Assembly (NCBI GenBank): GCA_021014325.1
Contig: CM037459.1
Coordinates: forward strand, 15,960,501 to 16,024,500
Direction of reading: 5' to 3'
Length of the DNA stretch: 64,000 nucleotides
Origin: Plazaster borealis
Lineage: Eukaryota; Echinodermata; Asteroidea; Forcipulatida; Labidiasteridae
The notes beneath the pieces are model-generated. The model was given only the letters and a program-made list of their open reading frames with translations, made no database searches and was not told where the DNA came from. Made by a program: the position numbers and the translations under genes. Below, in pieces: positions 55,743 through 64,000 of the stretch. The stretch's first letter is position 1, and each line of letters begins with the position of its first letter.

Positions 55743-57549
55743 TGTGAACCATAAAACTGTTGGGGGAAATAGTTTACAACTCAAACAAAATCATTATTAA
55801 AAACTAGGTATAATCACAGAGCTGTTCCGTGTTTAACTGTTTGTTTACTACACACGAATTAAGTAACTTAGTGTCTGTGCTTCCACAGTAAAAAAAAAAT
55901 TATGACATGTGGTTCAGAAGATATGATTTTTTCAATTGTTGAGAATAACTATTGGCCTGCCGTGAAAATGACACTCCATGAAAATGAAAAATGTTCACCA
56001 CCTGTGCATCGCGGACGCTATAGAACAAACAACACCATGCATATTAAAATCTTCAACTAGGAGGAGAATTACAGTTTGGGCAATAGTGTAGGCTATATAT
56101 TTAACATCGTCAAAAAATGAGAGGACAGAAATTTTTAATTAGCCTAATTACTTTATTCAGACTTGAAAAAAAAATATATAATTTCTTTATTTATTTTTAT
56201 TTTTCAGGAGGGCCATCTGACCCCCCCCCCCTCGATTACGGGCATGGGCTTGTTTTACATAAAATGGAAAACGGAAAATTGGCCAGAAGTGCCCCCCCCC
56301 CCCCCCCGAAAAAATGGTGCACCCCCTTGTGCCCCCCTGAAATTTTACCCTAGTTACGCCACTGCATACACTGAGAATAGTTTGAATTAGCTTTGTTTAA
56401 TAAAACATTAATGAATTGGACCTTTATTTGAAAACACAAATTAATGTAGGTCTATGCATGAAACTCTGAAAACTTTGACAAAATAGTAGCAATAAAGAAA
56501 AGAAATGTAAATTGTCGAAAATTTATATTGCCATTTGGAGGTATGGTAGGAGCAATATCTTGTTAATTACTATGAAGTTTAGCAAGAAGTTTAGAAACGT
56601 AAAATAAAGTGACAGAGATGTAATAGGCTTTAGCCTCATGGTCGGTTCAATATTATTGTTGATTCAACTGATGTGCCAAGCTGATCATGACAGTACTTCC
56701 CGAACATACGGTTTTCCAATCCACCATTCAATTATTTCATTCCCAAAAATACAAATGTGCTGGCTTTGAGAAAGATTATCTTTGAAGGTTTATACAAAGT
56801 ACTAGAGTATTTTGTTGGATTTTTCTATGCCCCCCCCCCCCCCCTCTCTGATGTTTGGTTGTTGTTTATTGCGGGAAAGGGGTTAACAAAAAAGAGTAAA
56901 TTGGCTTCTATTATTGGATTATATTTTACACTTTTCAAAACATTTTAACTACACCAAGTCATTGGCCTATAGTTAGTCTACACATGCACTGCTATGATAG
57001 TACACATAAAATGATGTGCTAAATTAACGTAACAAACTATGGGTGGATTTACGTGTGCACAATGAACACACATATGATGCAGTTTACAAAGGATTGTTTT
57101 GCTCTCCTCCTTTATTTAAAAGAGATCAAAATAATCGTAAATTCAGTTAGCTGTGTGTTGATAGTACGCGCGCGCATGTATGTACAAATCTACATGTATG
57201 TACAGAGTATTAAAACCAGTACATGAATCTGCCAGCTGGGTGAAATCCTTCCAGTGCAGAGTGCACCTGGTATCGTTGTGTATAAAATTGTATGTAGTTT
57301 TTGCAATAGGCCCGATGCCACAGCTAGTTAAAGTTGCATGGCCCGATTTAAAACCTACAAAACTTTCGCATAGGGCCTATGTGGCACAGAATATGATACA
57401 CAACCAAAATTGTTTGTATACGGGTGATGGACAACAATACATTTGTAGTTTTTAATTAACTACCACTTATCGAAGGCGTATTTTTCGTGCAATACTTTTA
57501 AAAGAAAGCTTATAGCTTTCTTGAATCTAAATAAAAATGCTTTATAGTT
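55743..57549. other. Intron 4 with long C homopolymers
   Basis: C tracts at 56221-56231, 56292-56307 and 56830-56844 are flanked by purine-poor DNA. CCCCTTGTGCCCCCCTGAA and AGTTACGCCACTGCA near 56320-56365 resemble a common degenerate repeat. No exon recognised. Confidence 0.45.
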
Positions 57550-57600
57550 TAAAGGCACTGTACGTTTGGTAATTACTGTTTAACCATTAACCAAGTGAAA
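57550..57600. mobile_element. MITE half end (TTAAAGGCACTGTACG)
   Basis: TTTAAAGGCACTGTACG and TTTGGTAATTACTG match the left end of the TTAA-type MITE at 22152 (AAGGCAGCGTACACGTTTGGTAA). No right end located. Confidence 0.45.
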
Positions 57601-58529
57601 AATATACATGACTTTTATAAGCAAAAATCTTGTGGAAACAGCTTGATGAAATAGAAATTCTGCTAGGGGACGCTTTGTTGTAAGCACAAAATGGCTGCTT
57701 ACATGTTTCATGAAATTGGTAACTGGGCAGAAGGTAGAAAATTGGCCAGTACTACAACTTCAGCTTTTACTAGTAGATTGTTATTAACCGCGAAGTGGGT
57801 TCTTAAATTCTCAAGTATGTGAAATACAAAGTTGAAGTTAATACAAAAATAAGTATGAAGTTAATACGGAGGGGTAAACTGCAGAAACCTGAATAAATTT
57901 GATTCAAGTTCCTTTGAAAATGGTTCATTGAATAAATCAAGAAGTATGAACAAATTGGAAAAAAACACATAAAACTTGATAATCTTTCAATCAGGTCCCC
58001 TTTAGGAATCTGTGTAGAATACAAAAAAATGAAACATTACTGCACAATCATTTATTCAGTTTAATTGGTCAATACAACCAAGCTTTGGTGTCAACGAGGC
58101 GACAATCATTTTAAAATATTTGAAAGTGTATATAAGAATGGTAGTGTAGTGGTTGTCTATTGATGTCCGTCCCTCACGCATAAGAACGACCCAGCTCAAA
58201 GTCTGATTTTCACTAAAAATAATACATTGACGAGATTTTGTTTTTGGAATCTATGTCTAAATTTTATGTGCACGTAGCGCCTACATGATGTAGTAGTAAA
58301 ACCGTGCTGTTAACGTAACAAAATGGATGTATTCCCTGCTACTTCACACACAATGTAAAGGATTATTTCCATCTCAAAATAATCGGTAATGAAATATAGT
58401 TGTGTGTGTATGTGGATAATACGTGCATGTGCGGTACACATGTATGTGCAGTAATAACAGCGTATTAAAACCAGTACATGGTCCTGCCAGGTGAAGTAAC
58501 ACATTGTATCAAAACGCCAGCGAGTGAAC
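57601..58529. other. Intron 4 spacer
   Basis: No feature recognised. Confidence 0.35.
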
Positions 58530-58865
58530 TCTGGGCCCAATTTCATCAAGAAACTACTGCTTAAAAAAATTAGTGGCACCAGTCACAACAATGTAAACTT
58601 TATAATGTAATTGCTGGTTACCTGTTTCTGTGAAGCAATACTTTTCTGTGCTTAGAAGGCGACATGATAGACGTGCTTACAGGCTGTAATTATGGGCCCA
58701 ATTTCATAATGTTGTAAAGCAGAAAATATTGCTTAGCAAATGTCTGTACCAAGCTTAGTAGGGGGCAACCAGTTGCAACAATGCAATTTTTATGGAACTG
58801 GGCTGGTTTTAGTTTATGTTAAGCCAGATTTGTCTGTATCTTGGACGGCCAGTTTGTATGCTTAG
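58530..58865. repeat. GGGCCCAATTTCAT dispersed repeat, two copies in tandem
   Basis: Copies start near 58534 and 58694. Each runs GGGCCCAATTTCAT, a TGCTTA/GCTTAGC stretch, a CAACCAGT or ACCAGTCACAACAATG word and ends with CTGTxCTTAGxxxG. A short interspersed repeat that I recall as frequent in echinoderms. Confidence 0.55.
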
Positions 58866-59530
58866 GACGTACAGGCATTGAATTTATCCCATAGCAGTAT
58901 TCAAGTTCAGTTTTAATGTCTAGGTGAAATCCTTAAATAATGCATAGTTCATGCAAAATTTAGTGGCTCTGCTTTTTTTTACCCCGCCAGCTAAATTCTG
59001 CACTTTTATCACCATTCTCCACATATGTGTGCAAGCGCCGCATTTTTGAGCTATTTAATGGAGGCCAGGACCAAAAGTTGACAACCTCCAATCCGTGAAA
59101 ATACGCTAGACGTTAGCGCAGGTTAAACAGAGCCATGAAACTGGGCCGGGTCATGTATTGTTGCATTTATACAAGTCGCAAGGCCTGATTATAACCTATA
59201 CATATTTTGCATGAATGACACAGAATACGTTTGCACATCCAAAGTTGATTGTTCAGCTGATACAATTAATTTTATGCCTTTTAAAAAATGGTTTTATAGT
59301 GTTGGACCTTCCATAAAATATTATCTAATAACCTGAATGATCCTAAGCTTTTCCTAGCAACAGTGTTGCTATGAGTTGCTGCTAACATTACGATAGTGAC
59401 GCCTGTGGTTGTGTTACTACGAAATCTGTTGTATTTGATCAAACTACATTTTTTCAAGAATAGTGCATAGACTTGAAAAAATGTGACGGAATTTGTTTCA
59501 TCTTTGCAGCTTTAACTTTTTTTAAAAACT
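58866..59530. other. Intron 4 spacer
   Basis: No feature recognised apart from a CTAGCAACAGTGTTGCTA palindrome near 59354. Confidence 0.4.
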
Positions 59531-60035
59531 TTACATTACATTACATTACATTACATTACATTACACAAAGCATTTATAATGCGCTATTCCCAAGTGGCTC
59601 AAGCACTTACAAAACTAAAACACAATTATACAGCTTAAGCAATTAAACAGCAAGAATTAAAGCAAAGCAAAACAAATAAATGGAACATTAATGATTAAAC
59701 AAATAGGTCTTGAGAGATTTTTTGAAGGAATATACTGAACCGGATTGTCTGATGCTGATAGGAAGTGTGTTCCATAGCTTGGACGCAGAGACGGTAAACG
59801 TTCTGTCGCAAGCTTGAACTCTAGTGATGGGATATTGAAGGCGGAGATGGTCAGTTGTAGATCTTAAATTTCTAATGGGAGTGTACAATTTCAAACAATT
59901 AGACAAATACACTGGCGCAAGACCATTGAGTGATTTATATACATAAAGAAGTAACTTGAAAGATATTCTATGGCGAACTTGGAGCCAATGGAGTGTTTGA
60001 AGCAATGGTACAGAGTCATGACTTCTATTTACATT
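59531..60035 (-). pseudogene. L2/CR1-type retrotransposon, 3' fragment
   Basis: The minus-strand reading from about 60035 encodes VPLLQTLHWLQVRHRI, YVYKSLNGLAPVYLS, IRNLRSTTDH, CDRTFTVSASKLWNTLP and FKKSLKTYLFNH, the C-terminal end of an L2/CR1-group ORF2 (compare LHWLPV and WGDRAFSVAAPRLWN at 8.8-9.1 kb). The 3' tail is GCTTGAGCCAC, GCGCATTATAAATGC and a TGTAA microsatellite (59531-59565). Everything upstream of the thumb region is missing; the copy is a severe 5' truncation. Frame is open, so the insertion may be fairly young. Confidence 0.85.
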
Positions 60036-60443
60036 ATATTGTAGCGGATTAAATTCACCGCCAGTAGAAATTAGGAATACGAACAACTAAAATCACTAAG
60101 AGAAATCGAGAACAGAATAATTGAAACAAGATGGAAATGAAATGCCGATACATAGTTATATTTTATCCCTTAACGGGACCATCCAAACAACGTATACCAA
60201 ATGACAAGGCTTTTTGCCACAAAGGAAAATACTAAACAAAGTCTGGCAAAGCAAAGATTTCGGGACACTCCTAAACTAAAATAAATAAATGGTATTACCT
60301 TAATAATGGTCGGATGACTGGCTGCAACTTATACAACTTAAACAACCCAACTTTATACAGAAAAACTAACACCCAGCCTCCGACCACAACCTCCTGCTCC
60401 CTGCCACAGGACAAGACTGCCACCCCGAGCTCTAAGGCCCAGT
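60036..60443. other. Possible outer part of the Gypsy LTR
   Basis: Sequence between the L2 fragment and the inserted DNA transposon. The left LTR border could not be fixed. Confidence 0.35.
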
Positions 60444-61539
60444 CAGAGATGCCAACATACACGATTTGGGCGTAGAAAATACGATTTTGAGCCGTGAATA
60501 CGCCGCTACGATAATCTTCAATTAAATACGATAAACAAGCCGCCCAGTGTAAATGTAGTTACGAAATGTATCATGATAAAAACTAATACTAAAAGTATTT
60601 ATAAAATAAAAAACTATAACAAATGTTGACTGCTGCCGCGTGGTTAAAAGCGATGAGCGCCGAATTCACACGCGTTTTGGTGCTTATTTAGGAGGTACCA
60701 ATCCCATAAACTATCGCACTCGGGATTTGCCTACCCGACACACGCGTAGCACAGAGCACACAGTGAGCCACAAGGCTCCTTGTACAGCATACATTCTACA
60801 GTCGCTTTTGTAGAGACTGGTTCCGCAGTTTGTTTTAACGCTTTACGACTGTGGGATGCGGCGGCAAACAGACCCTGTGATAACTTTTATCTGAAATGCA
60901 ATTCGCAAGTTCAGCGCGCGCCTTCGTGGAGTTTGTTTGAAACATCGCGATCGCTGCAGCGATCAACTAAAATAATGGTGACAACAAGAAAATATTTCAT
61001 CGATCGCAATCGAGGCCAAGATCTGATGAAAACTGTCGATAAAAATAAGAATGCAGTGGGTGGAAATGGAATTGGTTGGAAAGGCCAATTGACGAAACTG
61101 CTCTTGCTGAAGTCGTTTGAAGACTTGACTGGCCTGCTGCTGTGGTCAGGTGGTGTGACGTATTTTTTTTTTACTACTATTTTGCTGTGAAAACGTGAGC
61201 ATTTTATTCAATTTAAGAAACTACAGCATTTTGTTGAATTTAGTTGGAAAGGGTTCTCTCCATGCACAAGCTAGTGCAAATTGCGGTCCGATACAAAAAA
61301 AAAAATCAAAAAACTTTTTTTTTTTTTTTTTTTTAAATCAAGACTGAGAATACAATTCATAATTGTTTAACCTCTAGAGCAGGCCGCTTAGCAACAAGTG
61401 ATTTTCGCTGAGAATATTAGTTTATATCATAAATGTCATAATTTTCCTCTTTTTACGACTCGGTGAGTTTTATGCCTGACTTGAAACTTAAGTGCTCGGC
61501 GGTGCTACTCTTTTTGGGAATTCAATGTTGGCATCTCTG
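60444..61539. mobile_element. hAT-like element with 15-bp ends and 6-bp target duplication
   Basis: Perfect 15-bp terminal inverted repeats CAGAGATGCCAACAT (60444-60458, inverted at 61525-61539), flanked by CCCAGT on both sides (60438-60443, 61540-61545). End sequence and duplication length match the element at 46708 (CAGGGATGCCAGT, 6 bp). The interior frame 60780-61190 shows no recognised transposase domain. It appears to sit within the LTR of the Gypsy element. Confidence 0.78.
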
Positions 61540-61545
61540 CCCAGT

Positions 61546-61906
61546 GGTTTTATTAGAGTGGTCTGTAAGATTAACAATAACCATTAACTGCATTCCTTCT
61601 CCCAGATAGGGAGAACTGGAATGTCTAATTATTACAAGACAATTACAAATAACTGCATTCCTTCTCCCAGACCGAGAAATTGGAATGACTCTTAAATATT
61701 ACAAGACAATAACTGCATTCCTTCTCCCAGACCGAGAAACTGGAATGACTCTTAAATATTACAAGACAATAACCAATAACTGCATTCCTTCTCCCCGACT
61801 GAGAAACTGGAATGACTCTTAAATATTACAAGACAATAACCAATAACTGCATTCCTTCTCCCCGACTGAGAAACTGGAATGACTCTTAATCATCTTATTC
61901 ATCACA
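61546..61906 (-). mobile_element. Gypsy LTR, inner end
   Basis: On the minus strand a purine tract TGGGAGGAGGGTAG (61907-61920) directly precedes TGTGATGAATAAG, the expected layout of polypurine tract and LTR start with TG. The LTR then runs leftwards through the tandem repeats and is interrupted by the hAT-like element. The other border is unknown. Confidence 0.6.
61586..61890. repeat. Five tandem repeats of about 63 bp within the LTR
   Basis: Each unit starts AACTGCATTCCTTCTCCC, has GAGAAACTGGAATGACT and ends ATTACAAGACAAT. Five units vary from 60 to 67 bp. CATTCC and GGAATG make an imperfect hairpin in each. Repeated promoter-proximal units are known in LTRs, and on the minus strand these lie just inside the LTR start. 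Confidence 0.85.
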
Positions 61907-61920
61907 CTACCCTCCTCCCA

Positions 61921-62164
61921 CAGAAGGCGTGTCCCCACGACTTAATGGTGAATAAAAAATATATATATTAATATCAATCGGTATCATATAATGTCCAAAG
62001 ATGATATGCAAAACTTCATGGAGATAGGTTCAAATGAACATTTGTTTTACTAGATGTTACATAGGCTTTTAAATGAAGAAAGTGTCCACAGTTGGTCTGC
62101 AGCCCAAAGGAGCACCATCAAAATGTAGCATGTAAAGCCCATAAATCAAAATGTTCAAGTTCGG
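61921..62164. other. 3' untranslated stretch of the Gypsy element
   Basis: About 245 bp between the pol stop codon and the polypurine tract, AT-rich, no frame (minus-strand element). Confidence 0.5.
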
Positions 62165-64000
62165 TTAGATCACGAAATCTCCTGTTTGCATCCAGCGGGG
62201 AGGTTGACGGTTTCGTCGCGGGTGATTTGGCCGGCCGGTCCAATTATCACTGCCATGTTGTTCTGAAACTTCTAATTCATCCTCTCCCTCAATGTCATGG
62301 TTGTGGATGATTGAGTTACCGAGTGGGGTATCTGAGGCAAAATTTATCCCTGCCTCATCCCCAAGTCCACGATCCTCCTTTGACGTGTAATCTCTCACGT
62401 CTGCTACTTCAACCTCCCGTTCAGTAGAATCGTTAGCTGAAGCCCTGACTCCTCGTAGGTTTGTCGGTAGATTTGAAGGTGCCTCATCCCGCCTATCAAC
62501 AGTGGTAGTGCCATCTTCGTTCTCGCCTGAAGGATCCTGTTCAAAAGTACTTGAATAGCACGGTTTTAACCTATCAAAATGTACCACCACACGATAGTGC
62601 GTTTTTACATTTTCAATCCTGTACACAGCATCTGAAATACACTTTTTGACAATGAATGGGCCTTTCCAAAAAGATTGCAACTTAGGACTTAGACCAACTT
62701 TTCTTCTAGGGCAAAATAACCAAACCTTATCACCCTCCTTGTAAGGTTTACCTTTGAGTTTTGCATCATACAAGCGTTTTTGACGTTTTTGCTCGCCTTG
62801 TATATGATTTCGTGCCATCTCAAAAGCTCTGTGCATGCGACCATCTATCTCAGATGCATATGCCTCTGGGGTCACAATTTCACTTGTTTCTGGCCTTGGT
62901 TGAGTGACTAAAACATGAAGAGGTAAATTTACCTCTCTGCCAAACATCATTCTATTTGGGCTAATTCCGGTGGTTTCTTGCTCACTTGCCCGATAACTCA
63001 TCATAACATATGGAATGTGTGTATCCCAGTCAGCTTGGTCGTCACATACATACATGCTTAACATAGACAATATAGTTCTATTAAATCTTTCCACGAGACC
63101 ATCAGACTGTGGGTGATAAGCAGTAGTCCTAGTTTTATTGATTCCTAAAAGGCGGCACACGGATTGAAATATCTTGCTTTGGAAATTCGAACCTTGGTCT
63201 GAATGAAGGGATAACGGAACTCCGTAACGGCAAATAAATTGCTCAACCAAAACTTTGGCTACTGTTTCTGCCTCCTGATTTCTCAAAGGATAGGCCTCAG
63301 CCCACTTTGTGAAATAGTCCATAACTATCAGAATGTAATGGTTACCATTTCTTGACCGAGGCAAGGGACCAAGTATATCCAAAGCTACCCTTTCAAAGGG
63401 TGCACCAACCAGGGAAGGTTTCATTGAACTTCGAAATTTGGGGGCAGGTGTTTTACGTTTTGCACATTTTTCACACTGCCTAATCCAGTTTGTTATGAAA
63501 GAACGGTAGCCTATCCAATAATACTGACGTTGGATTTTCTTAAAGGTCTTTGTTCTACCTAAATGGCCACCAGTTCTGGAATCATGTGCTAATTGCACCA
63601 CTTCTTTTTGTAATGATCTTGGAATCACCAACTGCTTAGTACTTGACGAAGAATTATCAACATAACGTCTGTACAACATACCTTGTTCTAGCTCTAGCTG
63701 GTCCCAAATATACCAGTATCCCTTAGTCTCCTGGCCCAGACCACCAATCAGACTTCCGGGAGGTTTCTCAGCAGAACTTTCCTTCATCTTTATGATTGGT
63801 GCTAACACATCATCGTTCCGCTGAGCCTCCCGTAGTCCGACCGGGTCCAAACCTGTAAAGACACTAAGAGAACAACTGTTAACTTTGTCATTAACAACAT
63901 TTACATTCACTGGTCCATCCTCATTTTCAAATGGCATTCTTGAAAGGGAATCTGCATTTTTATGTTGACTTCCCTGTCTATAACAAATTTCATAGTCAAA
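62165..64000 (-). CDS. Ty3/Gypsy retrotransposon pol, RNase H end and integrase (partial)
   Basis: An uninterrupted minus-strand frame enters from the right edge and stops at 62165. The first 21 codons in the window (YRQGSQHKNADSLSR) are the end of the RNase H domain. Numbering from Met at 63937, the integrase has the HHCC zinc motif (H118, H125, C155, C158), a DDE core at D187, D247 and E283 (35 residues between the last two), with motifs DYFTKWAEA and HPQSDGLVERFNR, and a GPF motif near 426 (KGPFIVKKCISDAVYRI). The C-terminal 130 residues are acidic and low-complexity. Integrase inserts the element cDNA. The open frame and intact catalytic residues suggest a recent copy. Gag, protease and RT would lie beyond 64000. 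Confidence 0.93.
   Translation of the reverse strand, partial: FDYEICYRQGSQHKNADSLSRMPFENEDGPVNVNVVNDKVNSCSLSVFTGLDPVGLREAQRNDDVLAPIIKMKESSAEKPPGSLIGGLGQETKGYWYIWDQLELEQGMLYRRYVDNSSSSTKQLVIPRSLQKEVVQLAHDSRTGGHLGRTKTFKKIQRQYYWIGYRSFITNWIRQCEKCAKRKTPAPKFRSSMKPSLVGAPFERVALDILGPLPRSRNGNHYILIVMDYFTKWAEAYPLRNQEAETVAKVLVEQFICRYGVPLSLHSDQGSNFQSKIFQSVCRLLGINKTRTTAYHPQSDGLVERFNRTILSMLSMYVCDDQADWDTHIPYVMMSYRASEQETTGISPNRMMFGREVNLPLHVLVTQPRPETSEIVTPEAYASEIDGRMHRAFEMARNHIQGEQKRQKRLYDAKLKGKPYKEGDKVWLFCPRRKVGLSPKLQSFWKGPFIVKKCISDAVYRIENVKTHYRVVVHFDRLKPCYSSTFEQDPSGENEDGTTTVDRRDEAPSNLPTNLRGVRASANDSTEREVEVADVRDYTSKEDRGLGDEAGINFASDTPLGNSIIHNHDIEGEDELEVSEQHGSDNWTGRPNHPRRNRQPPRWMQTGDFVI

Noticed and set aside
60780..61190. 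136-residue open frame inside the hAT-like element
   Set aside because: No hAT transposase motifs (dimerisation or catalytic blocks) could be recognised; probably not a gene.

Overview
The window looks like nuclear DNA of a deuterostome marine invertebrate. An echinoderm, plausibly a sea star, is my best guess. The base composition is AT-rich, split exons have consensus GT/AG borders, ACATGT microsatellites are frequent, and most of the sequence is transposable elements. The guess at taxon rests on remembered interspersed repeats (short elements beginning TTAAAGRCASTGGACAC and a GGGCCCAATTTCAT repeat), not on a search.

One host gene is supported, a tetraspanin on the + strand. Four phase-0 coding exons are visible at 2350-2409, 22687-22881, 44365-44439 and 48499-48594. 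They encode TM1, the small loop plus TM2, TM3, and the first helix of the large extracellular loop. Exon order, sizes and phases resemble vertebrate TSPAN3-type genes as I remember them. The next exon (CCG motif) was not found before the window ends. The coding exons total about 0.43 kb, while the three complete introns are about 20.3, 21.5 and 4.1 kb and the fourth exceeds 15 kb.

The introns are filled by layered mobile DNA. (1) The dominant family is a set of about a dozen elements or fragments that look like non-autonomous Helentron/Helitron rolling-circle elements. They have 5' hairpins of the form AGGTGTTCG..CGAACACCT, a pyrimidine-rich leader, a body of units of about 130 bp carrying dyads of ACCGGAAGT and TGACGTCA palindromes, a subterminal inverted copy CGAACACCT, a 3' hairpin, and a terminal CTAG usually followed by T. 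They lie at 4.9-7.0, 10.6-17.0, 24.3-24.7, 28.8-32.5, 33.4-42.8 and 44.8-45.5 kb. (2) L2/CR1-type non-LTR retrotransposon remnants lie at 7.6-9.3 (+), 24.7-25.7 (-), 26.5-28.7 (-) and 59.5-60.0 kb (-). (3) Cut-and-paste elements have readable termini and target duplications at 21.2-21.8, 27.6-28.3, 45.6-47.5 (with a nested one at 46.7-47.4), 52.8-53.2 and 60.4-61.5 kb. (4) A Ty3/Gypsy pol reading frame runs off the right edge (62.2-64.0 kb, - strand), with its LTR at about 61.9 kb and leftwards.

The strongest candidate for something under-described is the rolling-circle family. Its terminal hairpins keep their structure while the stem bases change in compensating pairs, copies sit end to end, and each body unit combines an ETS-type site, a nuclear-receptor half-site and DR4 arrangement, and CREB/ATF palindromes inside the introns of one gene.
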